64,000 nt of DNA from Tragulus kanchil (taxonomy: Eukaryota; Chordata; Mammalia; Artiodactyla; Tragulidae). Location: the NCBI GenBank assembly GCA_022376925.1, contig JAIOJX010000003.1, forward strand, positions 37,439,874-37,503,873, given 5' to 3'. The notes under the pieces were generated by a model. It saw only the letters and a list, made by a program, of their open reading frames with translations. It did not search any database and was not told the origin of the DNA. The position numbers were made by a program, and so were the translations under genes. Of the stretch, positions 11,878-23,020 are shown one piece after another (the first letter of the stretch is position 1; each line of letters starts with the position of its first letter).

Positions 11878-12205
11878 GGACTTTCCTGGTGGTCCAGTGG
11901 GTAAGGACACCGCCTTGCAGTGCAAGGGGTGCTGGTTCGATCCCTGGCCTGGGAAGATCCCACGTGGGGGCGGAGCGGGTGGACCGATGTGTCCAATTAT
12001 CAACCGGAGCTCTGGAGCGCATGCGCCCAGAGCCGGTGCTCTGCAACAACAGAGGCCACCTCAATGGGAGGCCCACACGGGCCAAAGAACAAAGATGGAT
12101 GAAACTAGACAAATGAAAGACCAGTGGAAGTGACCCACCCACCCCGCTCCCTCCCCACCCCCGCCAAAATAAATAAATTAATTAATTAATGTTTAAAAAA
12201 AAAAA
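11878..12205 (+). mobile_element. CHR-2/SINE2-type SINE, copy 2, target duplication also copied
   Basis: Both 16-bp flanking repeats are present again (11862-11877 and 12206-12221), so the whole locus was copied rather than hit twice by transposition. The A-run is about six bases longer than in copy 1, and several bases differ in the body. Confidence 0.85.
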
Positions 12206-12420
12206 AAAGAAAGCCCGTGCTATGGGGAAATGGTGATGAACTTCATGAAAAGCAGTAATTTCCCTCTGCTCTGAACTTCTCAGGAGGCAGCTTAATATTC
12301 TTATTCCCTCTTGCAGAGCAGAGCATTCAGCCCTGTTCCCACAGCAAGAAAAACATTCAACTTTTCACAGCCTTCATTTTCAGGGTCAGTATAGTAAACA
12401 AGAGGAAAGCTCTGAGCTTA

Positions 12421-12786
12421 ATTGGAACTTCTTTTGTAAAGGAGAATGTAAGGGTCACTTAAATGTCAAAACATTTTCCAGGAATCTGGGCAACTTACCT
12501 TTTCCTAAGGCAATTGCCCACTTTTTCAACATGACATTTGCATTGTAAAAAGACTTGCAGGGAATTAGAAATCACACCAGGCCAGTTTTTTTTTTTTTTT
12601 TTTTAATCTTCTGCAGTGATGGAAATAGGGAATTCCCACAGAGGTTTTGCAAATATTTTGTTTTTGTTTCTTTCAATTACTTTTTTGGCTTAGAGCTTGG
12701 CTTTGAAGCTTTTGTTTTTTTCCTTCTTCTTCCATGAACCATACTTTTCCAATGTAGAAATTGCTATCATTAAAACACCCCCAAAG
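12421..12786. other. Unassigned single-copy stretch
   Basis: I recognise no gene or repeat. A T-run lies near 12585-12604, and T/C-rich sequence precedes the SINE at 12787. Confidence 0.6.
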
Positions 12787-13048
12787 AGCTTCCCTGGTGG
12801 TCCAGTGGGTAAGGACACCGCCTTGCAGTACAAGGGGCACTGGTTCGGCCCCTGGCCTGGGAGGATTCCATGTGCTGCAGAGCAGCTGGACCGGTGTGTC
12901 CAACTACCGAGCTGGAACTCTGGAGCGCGTGCGCCCAGAGCTGGTGCTCTGCAGCTAGAGAGGCCACTGCGATGGCAGGCCCACACAGGCCAAAAAACAA
13001 AGATGGAAATAAATGAAAGACCAATAGAAATGGCAAAAAAAAAAAAAA
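12787..13048 (+). mobile_element. CHR-2/SINE2-type SINE
   Basis: Head 'gcttccctggtggtccagtg', body 'gcagctggaccggtgtgtcc' and 'gcccagagctggtgctctgc', ending in 'gaaatggc' and a run of about 14 A. Same family as 10829-11150, but I could not find a clear target-site duplication. Confidence 0.8.
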
Positions 13049-13425
13049 CCTCCCTAGAGGTCAAATTTCAACAAATTACCGAATCAAATTTTTTATTTTA
13101 AAACAATCAAATTAATATTTACTATTGATAAAATTAATAACTAAACTGACATCAAAGTCATGTTCATAGAGATGTTTAATGGATGATAACATATTTCATT
13201 TTGTTATTTTAATTAACAGCATTGACATGCATTTTAAACTAATCATTCTCTACCTTGTGTATTGTAAAAGGACAATGAATTTAGTCAAATTTCACTGTTC
13301 TCGGACTGGACATTCAAGGTAACACTATTTTGAAATCGTAAATGTTAGCATGTTTGGTAAAAACATTTTTCATAAAGTAAATTTACAGTTCAAATAAGAT
13401 GCCAGGGAAAATGGTTAAAATGCTT
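13049..13425. other. Unassigned AT-rich single-copy stretch
   Basis: AT-rich with no open frame of note and no repeat I can name. Confidence 0.5.
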
Positions 13426-13620
13426 ATCTTGTTTTCTCATTTCCTTGTCAGCGCAACCCTAGAGATAGGCCTTGTGACCCACTGTAAGCTCCTTTTACTG
13501 TTGGGACAAGAAGGTGGCAGAGAGGTTGAGAACTTAAGATCACACTGTTACTGTTTGGCTCAGTTGGTAAGTGAACCCACGTTTTTGTGACTCCACAGCC
13601 TGTGCTATTTTCTTTATCAA
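13426..13620 (-). mobile_element. MIR-like SINE fragment, antisense
   Basis: Matches the layout of reverse-complement MIR: 'aaggtggcagagaggttgag' then 'aagatcacactgtta', then 'gtaagtgaacccacg' and 'gactccacagcctgtgct'. Degraded; the boundaries are approximate. Confidence 0.5.
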
Positions 13621-14460
13621 GATGTATCCAACAACCATTCAAAAAATAATAAGTTAGTTACTTCTTAATTCACTTACTCATCAAGCATTTACTGAGTCCC
13701 ACTAATACAGATAGGCTCTGGCAGTATCAAAATGAACCAGATCCAGACCCTTGCCTGCGGATAGGAGATGATCACAGAATAGCGTGGCCACCTCTGTCAC
13801 AGAGCTTTGTACACAAAGGAACTACTAAAGACACACTGATTTGCTCATAATGAATTCTACTTATTGCTCTACCAAAGTTGTATTGCTGGCTTTCTTTGAG
13901 TTGCGTTGTGCGATTCAAATAGGACAACTAACTTCATTTCTGCCCATAATCCAGATCATTCTATTTAAGGGTGGCCATTCACCAAGTAGACCAATATTAG
14001 TTAGGTTTTACCTTATTTATTATATTGATGATTTCCGAGAGAGGGAGATTATAAAATATACAACAAGTCAGGCTGACATTTCATCCACAGGATGACTTTG
14101 GTTTTGACTATGAGTCAAGAAACTTTTAGGTTCTTCCAGGAAACTAAGAAAGTAACATCTTTGGTACATCAATATTTCACCATATGCATTATTCTTGCAG
14201 ACATCGTTCTTTGAAATCCCTTAAGTAAGATATAAGTTTAAAAGTGAATATTTTCTTCAGTTTAATATTTTTTCTAGAAACATTTATTGAGTTTTTGTAG
14301 CTTTCGGGTACCACTTTCCTACACATTAGATTATGCAAAGGAGTGACGTTTATGTGCAAAAAACCTGTTTTTCACTCATTATAAGTCATGCCACACCTAT
14401 AAATTGAATATGAGTTTTGCTGAATCCTTAGGCTTGTAATGGAATAAACTTAGATATTAT
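13621..14460. other. Unassigned single-copy stretch
   Basis: The part near 13680-13790 ('aagcatttactgagtcccac', 'ccagacccttgcctgc') looks like an old LINE/MIR-related remnant. The rest is unassigned. No gene signal. Confidence 0.4.
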
Positions 14461-14473
14461 ATGCAAAATTATT

Positions 14474-14693
14474 GGGCTTCCTATGTGACACTAATGGTAA
14501 AGAACCAGTCTACCAATGCAGGAGACACAGAAACATGGGTTTGATACCTGGGTTGGGATGATCCCCTGGAGGAGGACAGTGCAACCCACTTCAGTATTCT
14601 TGCCTGGAGAATTCCCATGGAAAAAGGAGCCTAGAGGACTACAGCTTGTGGAGCTGCACAGAGTCGAACACAGACTGAAGCAACTTACCATGC
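14474..14693 (+). mobile_element. Bov-tA SINE with 13-bp target-site duplication
   Basis: Bounded by perfect repeats atgcaaaattatt at 14461-14473 and 14694-14706. The tRNA-Glu head ('gggcttcctatgtgacacta') is diverged; the body keeps 'cagtattcttgcctggagaa' and 'gcacagagtcgaacacagac'. Confidence 0.9.
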
Positions 14694-14995
14694 ATGCAAA
14701 ATTATTTTGGGAGCTCTGTCAGGTAAATGTAGCTCCTGTTAAAGTAAACTTAGGTGCTGCAAAGTATGTGGTTCATAAATTGTAAAGTATGTGGTATGGT
14801 TTAGGTAGACTAGAGAATTTTATTTTTGAAACAAATTCTAATTGATTAAACATCTTGGTGGTGCAAATGACTTTCTCTAAAACATTTGTTTTACGGACTC
14901 AGGTGTTGAAATTTTTCATAGCAGGACATGCTTGCCCTTCCTTTATGAAGCACATCTATTTTAATGGACTTCATTAAAGTCCATTATGGCTTTAA

Positions 14996-15200
14996 TGGCC
15001 ATATGGCTCAGATGATAAAGAACTCACCTGCCAATGCAGGAGACCCCGGTTTGATCCCTGGGTGGGGAAGATCCCCTGGAGAAGGAAATAGCTACCCACT
15101 CCAGTATTCTTGCCCAGAGAACGCCATGGACAGAGGAGCCAGATGGGCTACAGTCCATGGGGTCACAAAGAGTCAGACACGACTGAGTAACTCACACTTT
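14996..15200 (+). mobile_element. Bov-tA SINE
   Basis: Head 'ggccatatggctcagatgat', box-B-like 'ggtttgatccc', body 'cactccagtattcttgccc', 'ggctacagtccatggggtca' and 'agtcagacacgactgagtaa'. Just upstream, 14963-14994 has a short local repeat of 'cttcattaaagtccatt' type text that may be insertion related. Confidence 0.88.
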
Positions 15201-16237
15201 CTTTTCCCTTTCAACACCACTAGAAGTCAGGTTGTTCCTAGTATGTTTGTTTTTTCCTAGAAGTCCAGTGTTTCTTGGATGACAATAAAAACAAGTGAAA
15301 GGTTTTAGCACAATCAGATTCAAAGTCTGAAAGCTTTTTAAAATCCGGTCTTTCCACAAAGCTGGACCCCTGTTCGTGAGAATAACATTGACCACCGTTG
15401 TTTACATAGGCCGAGATCTGTCATGCTGTACTCAAATGCTCTTACCACAGAAAGTGCATCTGCATCAAATGACTAAATTTGAGTTTTACCTGCTGCACAA
15501 GTTTCAAACAACCACACAAAAGGCGACTGGCGTGTGTTGTTAGCTCCTACAAGTGCAGCATGAAGGTGCTGAAGGAGTGAGTAATTAATGATCTTGGAGA
15601 TCATTGGAGGGCTGATGGAACACTGATTGAGGGTGGGTCTATCCCTGTGGAGGGAGCTGGCTGCTGTTAGTGAGTTACTTCTGGAGCTGTGGATTGCCGC
15701 TGGGAGTATCTCGATACTTCCTAATTTGAGTTACTATTTCCAAAGGCTATAAAAGAAGAGTCAATTTTGTGTAGGCTGCCTGGAAAAAAGAAAGTAAAAC
15801 ATACAGTGGGTGATTGGGATTATAAAATTACCATACAGAATGTGTTTAAGAATGAGGGGGGAAATAGGGGGCAGGGGAACTCTATTCTTCTATTTCCAGA
15901 GAAATAGCAGAGTTTGGCAATAAAGTCTCATTGCTCATGAAGTTAGAAGGCCTTGCGGTAACAGTGCTGAGAGGCTTAGAACGCCCCAGCTGAATTCCTT
16001 AAACCGTAGCCACCATCCAAGAGAATACATTGGAAGCAGACATTAATGGAAGCCAGGAAGAGAAATACTGGAAACTTAGGTCTGAGAGTTGTACCACTCA
16101 CCTGGCAATGGTTAACTCTGCTTCCAAACTTTTTTTTTTGAGATTTTCCTTTTGTTATCACGTTTTTTGTTAAGTTTGACCTTGTTAAGTTCGAAAAGTT
16201 TCTCGCTTGTTTTTCTCTCAGTATTTTAAGATATATG
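15201..16237. other. Unassigned single-copy stretch
   Basis: No exon-like or repeat structure that I can name. A local palindrome-like 'gatcttggagatcattgg' occurs near 15592. Confidence 0.5.
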
Positions 16238-16456
16238 CTGCTGCTAAATCGCATCAGTCATGTCTGACTCTTTGTGACCCTATGGACCACAGTCTGCCAG
16301 CTCCTCTGTCCATGGGATTTCCCAGGTAAGAATACTGGAGTGGATTGCCATGCCCTCCTCCAGGGGATTTTTCTGACCCAGTGATCAAACCTGCGTCTCT
16401 TAGGTCTCCTGCATTGGCAGTCAGGTTCTTTACCATGAACACTACCAGGGAAGCCT
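16238..16456 (-). mobile_element. Bov-tA SINE, antisense
   Basis: Complement of the Bov-A body ('catgtctgactctttgtgac', 'ctcctctgtccatgggattt', 'aagaatactggagtggattg') ending in the tRNA-head complement 'actaccagggaagcc'. Confidence 0.9.
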
Positions 16457-16723
16457 CATAGTTTTGTGTTTTTATTTCATGGATTAAGTAGAGTACTATC
16501 TTACCTCTCTGATGGGTTCAATTATAGTTTATTCAAAGTTCATCGCCGCTTACTGCAGTATTTTTTGTTTCTCCTGAGTTATGTTTTTAGTTTTTGGATA
16601 TCTTAACGTTTTCCTGTTGGAGACTTTCCTCGAATGACTAATGATTCTTGACTTCCACTTATTTTTAAAAATAAGATGATAAAATGTTGGTCAGTTGCTA
16701 TGCATCAATGGAAAAGGAGAAAG

Positions 16724-16903
16724 AAAGTTAGTCAGGTCACTCAGTTGTGTCCGACTCTGTGACCCATAGACGAGCCATGGAATTCTCCAGGCAAGAATAT
16801 TGGAGTGGGTAGCCTTTCCCTTCTCCAGGGGATCTTCCCAACCCAGGGATCAAACTGGGTTCTGCATTGTAGGCAGATCCTTTAGCAGCTGAGCTACAAA
16901 GGA
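16724..16903 (-). mobile_element. Bov-A/Bov-tA SINE, antisense
   Basis: 'gtcaggtcactcagttgtgt' and 'gaattctccaggcaagaata' lead to a degraded head complement 'ttagcagctgagctacaaag'. It lacks the central 'caccaggctcctctgtcc' block, being a shorter variant with 'agacgagccatggaattctc'. Confidence 0.85.
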
Positions 16904-17540
16904 TTTATCAATAATGGCTTCTTTATTGAGAGGCTGTCCCTGTCAGTACATACAATCTTTGTCTCTTGGTTTGCTCATTTTCCTATCTGAAAACTGTCAG
17001 CCTTTCCATCAGTATTCTGGAGGAAATGAGCAGGGCTCTCACCGTTCACTTAATGCCCATATTTTCAATGCAATGCACTGATCCTCAGTTCTGATTATGC
17101 ATTGAGTTCAGAATCCCTCTGGTTCACTCTTTTTAGAGAAGTAGACCTCTGTCTTCTGTTGGGGTGGGAGATACTCTTGGGGTTCTAAATGCATTTTGTG
17201 TAGATTTTCAATTTACCTTCTTATTTTTATAGCCCATCTGTACTTCCCCTCTCATATAATAGGATGCCTCAATCGCTGAGCTTTTCTGTGGGTCAGCCTG
17301 GCTTCTTGCTACTGGTGGTGGCTCACTCTTCTCAGCTCTGTGTCATCAGTTACTGCTTATCCACTACCTCTCTGTGTACCGAAGTTGATTTGCTGTTGTC
17401 TTTTCTCTTGTTCTCTTTTGCTTTGTGGGTTTATACCTTTAAAAAAAGAATCTCTCTTTATGATCATATACTGCAGTTTGGGAAAGGAACTGATAAATAC
17501 CATGTGTAACTGGTCCCAGTGTTTTGTTTTAAATATTACT
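16904..17540. other. Unassigned single-copy stretch
   Basis: The two overlapping open frames of about 80 codons near 17264-17561 show no family signature. T/C-rich sequence near 17390-17460. Confidence 0.5.
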
Positions 17541-18050
17541 TTTAAAAAAACCTGGTTGTAAAAATAGTATGTATTATTTTAGACAACTTTTTACATTATA
17601 AAGTGTAATCAGAATAATCCAGAATCCAACTCTGTGGGTAGCTAATGTTTTGGTTATTTCCTAGAAGTCCTTTTTTTTTTCCCAAAATTCTTTTTTACAT
17701 AATTGAGACCATTATATAGCTATAATTTTATATCTTCTGTTTGTACTCAAAATTATAAGGATTTTCCATGTAATTAAAACAATTTGTAAAAGTTATTTTT
17801 ATAAGTTTCATTATATTGATTTCAATATACCACAGTTTATGTAACCATATGTCTTTTACTGGGTATTTGGGATGTTTCCCTTTTTATAATATTTAAAAAA
17901 TATTGAGCAATGAAAATCTGTATATGAAGTCTTCTCTGTATCTGGAAATATTTTTAAAGACTAAATTACAGGAAGGAAAATTATTGAGTCAAAAATATGA
18001 ACATTATAAGGACTATTAACATATTAAAGCAAGCACTATATATTTTTCGC
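17541..18050 (-). mobile_element. Probable LINE-derived remnant, antisense
   Basis: Text such as 'taccacagtttatgtaacca', 'tgggtatttgggatgtttcc' and 'ttattgagtcaaaaatatga' follows the antisense L1 3' region pattern ('gatggacatttgggttgttt', 'gctgggtcaaa'). Strongly diverged; the class is likely, the subfamily is not determined. Confidence 0.45.
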
Positions 18051-18857
18051 ATTTAGTAGAAATTAAATCAGCAGAGTAGTGACCTAGCTATTCACAATTA
18101 TCTGTTATTTTCTTGTCTCTTACCATGTCAGGAAGAAGCCGAAGGGTGGATCATGGCTATACCTTAACCTCCATCCTTTCTTCAAGATCTGCCTCTGATG
18201 TTGTTTATAGGGCCTTGGGTCAAAGAACGAATGGATGCTCTAAACCCATAGGCTCTCCCCTTCACTTCCCACACCAAGCTCTGGGTTGGGATACATGTCT
18301 GTAGATGTTCCAGCATCTTCATCCAAGTGAATCCACACTTACAGTAACTTCATTTTGGGTATTTCTGAGGTCTAGAAGTGTCTGGCAGTGCAGTGTATCT
18401 TCAGAAGGAAAGACTTGGGGCCTCTTTGCGTAGGAAATGTGGAGATTTCAAATGCCTAGAATGTGCTCTAGAATGTGAAGCTAGGGCATGGGCTCTAGGT
18501 AGGTGCTTCCTTTGATCCATGAGCTCCTTGCTTTGTGGGAGGTGCAGTCAGAGTGAAGCTTCCAAATTGTAGGACCTATGGCAGGAGCCCTAGTAACCTG
18601 GGTCTAAGGAAAGTGTTACTGACAACCTATGGCTCACCTTGCCCCAGGAACGGTTCCTTCTAAACATGACCCAGTTTAGCATGGGAGGCAGGCGGGGAGG
18701 GTGCACATTAGGAAGCAGGGTAGATGGTAGGAATATGGGGAGGAAAACAGAGTAATATCTTTTCCATTTTTTTTTTCCAAAGAATCAAAGATAGACTGAT
18801 AATGTAACTCTATATGTATTTCTCTTGGCTGCAAATAAAAAATAGATTCCACTTTGC

Positions 18858-19029
18858 AAACCCATGGACTGTAGCCCACCAGGCTCCTCTGTCCATGGGA
18901 TTCTCTAGGGAAGAATATTGGAGTGGGTTTCCGGTTCCTTCTCCATGGGATCTTCTCAACTCAGGAATTGAATCCAGGTCTCCTGCATTGCAGGTGAATT
19001 CTTTACTGCCCGAGCTATCAGGGAAGGCC
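18858..19029 (-). mobile_element. Bov-tA SINE, antisense, 3'-truncated, copy 1
   Basis: Starts abruptly at 'gcaaacccatggactgtagc' within the Bov-A complement and runs to the tRNA-head complement 'cgagctatcagggaaggcc'. Second copy at 19941-20112. Confidence 0.85.
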
Positions 19030-19940
19030 AAATATAATACTAATGTAAGTTTAACAATAATGACTCAAAGATACTAAGTCTCAATCCTTGGAATTTATAA
19101 ATGATATCTTAAATGATAAGAGGATCATTTTAGATACAGTTTAATTAATTTCTTTGAGACGAGGAGACTATTTTGAATTATCTGTTATTTTCTTGTCTCT
19201 TACCATGTCAGGAAGAAGCCGAAGGGTGGATCATGGCTATACCTTAACCTCCATCCTTTCTTCAAGATCTGCCTCTGATGTTGTTTATAGGGCCTTGGGT
19301 CAAAGAACGAATGGATGCTCTAAACCCATAGGCTCTCCCCTTCACTTCCCACACCAAGCTCTGGGTTGGGATACATGTCTGTAGATGTTCCAGCATCTTC
19401 ATCCAAGTGAATCCACACTTACAGTAACTTCATTTTGGGTATTTCTGAGGTCTAGAAGTGTCTGGCAGTGCAGTGTATCTTCAGAAGGAAAGACTTGGGG
19501 CCTCTTTGCGTAGGAAATGTGGAGATTTCAAATGCCTAGAATGTGCTCTAGAATGTGAAGCTAGGGCATGGGCTCTAGGTAGGTGCTTCCTTTGATCCAT
19601 GAGCTCCTTGCTTTGTGGGGAGGGGTGCAGTCAGAGTGAAGCTTCCAAATTGTAGGACCTATGGCAGGAGCCCTAGTAACCTGGGTCTAAGGAAAGTGTT
19701 ACTGACAACCTATGGCTCACCTTGCCCCAGGAACGGTTCCTTCTAAACATGACCCAGTTTAGCATGGGAGGCAGGCGGGGAGGGTGCACATTAGGAAGCA
19801 GGGTAGATGGTAGGAATATGGGGAGGAAAACAGAGTAATATCTTTTCCATTTTTTTTTTCCAAAGAATCAAAGATAGACTGATAATGTAACTCTATATGT
19901 ATTTCTCTTGGCTGCAAATAAAAAATAGATTCCACTTTGC

Positions 19941-20112
19941 AAACCCATGGACTGTAGCCCACCAGGCTCCTCTGTCCATGGGATTCTCTAGGGAAGAATA
20001 TTGGAGTGGGTTTCCGGTTCCTTCTCCATGGGATCTTCTCAACTCAGGAATTGAATCCAGGTCTCCTGCATTGCAGGTGAATTCTTTACTGCCCGAGCTA
20101 TCAGGGAAGGCC
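19941..20112 (-). mobile_element. Bov-tA SINE, antisense, copy 2
   Basis: Same truncated element as 18858-19029, carried by duplication 6. Confidence 0.85.
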
Positions 20113-20267
20113 AAATATAATACTAATGTAAGTTTAACAATAATGACTCAAAGATACTAAGTCTCAATCCTTGGAATTTATAAATGATATCTTAAATGAT
20201 AAGAGGATCATTTTAGATACAGTTTAATTAATCTCCTTGAGACGAGGAGATTATTCTGAATTATCTG

Positions 20268-20570
20268 GCTGGTCTCTCAGTGCCATTACAAACGTCCTTC
20301 TTAGAGAAGGGCAGAGGAGGAGGATTCAGACAGAAGAGGTTATGTAGAGACACAGCAGATGATGTGCCTCCAAGCCACAGCATGCCAACAGGCACCAGAA
20401 GCTGGAAAAGCCAAGGCCAGGCTTCTTCACTATAGTGCCAGAGGGCATGGTGCTGCTGGCACCTTGATTTAGGGGTTCTGTCTCCAGATGATGAGGAAAT
20501 ACATTTCTGTTGTTTTAAGTCACACAGCTTGTGGTCATCTTCATAGCAACCATGGGAAACTAAATCAAGT
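20268..20570 (+). mobile_element. MLT1-type LTR 3' part
   Basis: Ends with the typical order 'ctgttgttttaagtcacaca', 'gcttgtggtcatcttcatag' and 'ccatgggaaactaaatcaa', preceded by 'aagccacagcatgccaacag' and 'aggttatgtagagacacagc'. Truncated on the left near the edge of duplication 6. Confidence 0.55.
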
Positions 20571-20763
20571 CCTATTAAGTGAAAACTATTATTGTCACTT
20601 TCCTTTGAAACCGTAATACATGGCTTTCAAGACATAGAAAATAGAATGCTTAGATCATGCTTTGTCTGGCCAAAGGTTTTCACAGAACACCAATTAACAC
20701 TTTCATAGTTTGGAAAAACTGACATTTAGGGCAAAGACATGCTATAATTCCCGGGATTGTTGT

Positions 20764-22939
20764 CATATTACCTGAGGTTAATCTCAGTTCTACTCCACTA
20801 AGCAACACAATGTAGGATAAAGATTAATAGTTTAAAATTAGATTTGACTCAACTCTCAGCTCTCCCACTTACTAGATGTGTGATTTTAAACATGTTCTTT
20901 AACCTGTTACCTTGCAACACTGGAGATAAACTGTCTTAGTATTAATTTCAGAGATACTCCAAGGAAATTTTGTGTCCCCTGTGAAGATCTCTCCTGATCA
21001 TCTAAGCTTCATATATGTATTCCTTTATCAAAGTCCAATAAATCTCTGGGCCTTCAGAGATACCAGTGTGAAAAATGTAAGGTTTTCAAATTTTGGATAA
21101 TTTGGTTCATATTAAAATTTGAATAGTTTGACATTGCACTTTTTAAATGAATGGAATGAATATCTAACAGTAGAAATTTATACAGTATGACTGTTTCATG
21201 AGGGTGATTTATTTTAGTCCGATTACATTTTATATGTAAATTTCAAGAGTCACGTATTGATAAATCAGCCCTTTCGTATCAGTATTTCTGTCTCATTAGC
21301 ACAAGAGGGGCAAAAGGAGTACAGTTATAAAAACAATGAAAAAGTAAGATTTCTCCCCTTATATTATTATACAGTCTTAGAAGTGTTTACACTTAGACCA
21401 AGGCTTATTTCCCTTCATGTGGAAGAGAAATCAATGGAAAACTACAAGGGATAAACAGTCCCTGTTACAGATCTTAAAGAGTGGAGCTGTGAACAGTTTC
21501 CATGAACAGCAGCAGACCATCCCTAACTTATCATGCTGGACTGAAGCCAATGTTCACAGCTGCTCTTTCTTCTTAACTCTGCAGAAATAGTGTATCCAAG
21601 GAATTAGTCTTCCTCTGTATTTCTTTTGAGGACTGTGCATCTTTTGACTGAGTCTGGAGTTTTAAGTATTCATTATTAAATGCCCACTTTTGCATTTAAG
21701 CTTTTAAAAGCATTTAATGCCTCCTTTGGAGGATCTGTAGGAAGTGGGGTTGGGTCATAGGATGACTGTACAGATAACAGCTGTCACTGCCATAGGAGTA
21801 TCATGAGGATTATGAGATAAATTCTCTGATGTGTGGACCAGATGTGTTTGGTTTCATATTACCTGAGGTTAATCTCAGTTCTACTCCACTAAGCAACACA
21901 ATGTAGGATAAAGATTAATAGTTTAAAATTAGATTTGACTCAACTCTCAGCTCTCCCACTTACTAGATGTGTGATTTTAAACATGTTCTTTAACCTGTTA
22001 CCTTGCAACACTGGAGATAAACTGTCTTAGTATTAATTTCAGAGATACTCCAAGGAAATTTTGTGTCCCCTGTGAAGATCTCTCCTGATCATCTAAGCTT
22101 CATATATGTATTCCTTTATCAAAGTCCAATAAATCTCTGGGCCTTCAGAGATACCAGTGTGAAAAATGTAAGGTTTTCAAATTTTGGATAATTTGGTTCA
22201 TATTAAAATTTGAATAGTTTGACATTGCACTTTTTAAATGAATGGAATGAATATCTAACAGTAGAAATTTATACAGTATGACTGTTTCATGAGGGTGATT
22301 TATTTTAGTCCGATTACATTTTATATGTAAATTTCAAGAGTCACGTATTGATAAATCAGCCCTTTCGTATCAGTATTTCTGTCTCATTAGCACAAGAGGG
22401 GCAAAAGGAGTACAGTTATAAAAACAATGAAAAAGTAAGATTTCTCCCCTTATATTATTATACAGTCTTAGAAGTGTTTACACTTAGACCAAGGCTTATT
22501 TCCTTCATGTGGAAGAGAAATCAATGGAAAACTACAAGGGATAAACAGTCCCTGTTACAGATCTTAAAGAGTGGAGCTGTGAACAGTTTCCATGAACAGC
22601 AGCAGACCATCCCTAACTTATCATGCTGGACTGAAGCCAATGTTCACAGCTGCTCTTTCTTCTTAACTCTGCAGAAATAGTGTATCCAAGGAATTAGTCT
22701 TCCTCTGTATTTCTTTTGAGGACTGTGCATCTTTTGACTGAGTCTGGAGTTTTAAGTATTCATTATTAAATGCCCACTTTTGCATTTAAGCTTTTAAAAG
22801 CATTTAATGCCTCCTTTGGAGGATCTGTAGGAAGTGGGGTTGGGTCATAGGATGACTGTACAGATAACAGCTGTCACTGCCATAGGAGTATCATGAGGGA
22901 TTATGAGATAAATTCTCTGATGTGTGGACCAGATGTGTT
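20764..22939. repeat. Direct duplication 7 (20764-21848 and 21855-22939)
   Basis: Offset 1091 at both ends. Copy 1 ends at 'gatgtgtt' and is joined to copy 2 ('tcatattacctgag') by about six bases. Copy 2 lacks one C near 22501; copy 1 lacks one G near 21808. Both are single homopolymer changes. Confidence 0.95.
20830..20945 (+). mobile_element. MIR-like SINE fragment, copy 1
   Basis: 'ctcagctctcccacttacta' then 'gatgtgtgattttaaacatg' and 'ctttaacctgttaccttgca' follow the MIR core in sense orientation. Recurs at 21921-22036. Confidence 0.5.
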
Positions 22940-23020
22940 CTTGGAGGGAGATAAACAGCTGATTTTTTTTTTTCATTGTCATTTTTCTTGGTGGGAGATA
23001 TAACAGCTGATTTTGTTTCA
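22940..23020. repeat. Small imperfect tandem duplication at the edge of duplication 7
   Basis: 'ttggagggagataaacagct' at 22940 is followed about 48 bases later by 'ttggtgggagatataacagc', with T-rich sequence between. It begins exactly where the second copy of duplication 7 ends. Confidence 0.75.

Larger units (their letters stand above)
10318..12420. repeat. Direct duplication 5 (10318-11360 and 11367-12420)
   Basis: Copy 1 ends 'cctgagctta' and passes through 'tggaac' into copy 2. The true continuation after copy 2 reads 'tctgagcttaattggaact', so the bridge is a clipped version of it. Unlike most pairs there are several base differences: the SINE at 10829 and 11878 differs at 'gtgcggcgg' versus 'gtgggggcgg', at 'accgaaccgg' versus 'atcaaccgg', and in A-tail length. 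Confidence 0.93.
18097..20267. repeat. Direct duplication 6 (18097-19176 and 19177-20267)
   Basis: The junction lies in 'gaattatctg'. The copies agree for about 1 kb apart from three extra bases in a G-run near 19618. In the last 30 bases of copy 1, four C/T differences appear relative to copy 2 (19148-19176 versus 20231-20258). Offset 1080 to 1082. Confidence 0.95.
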
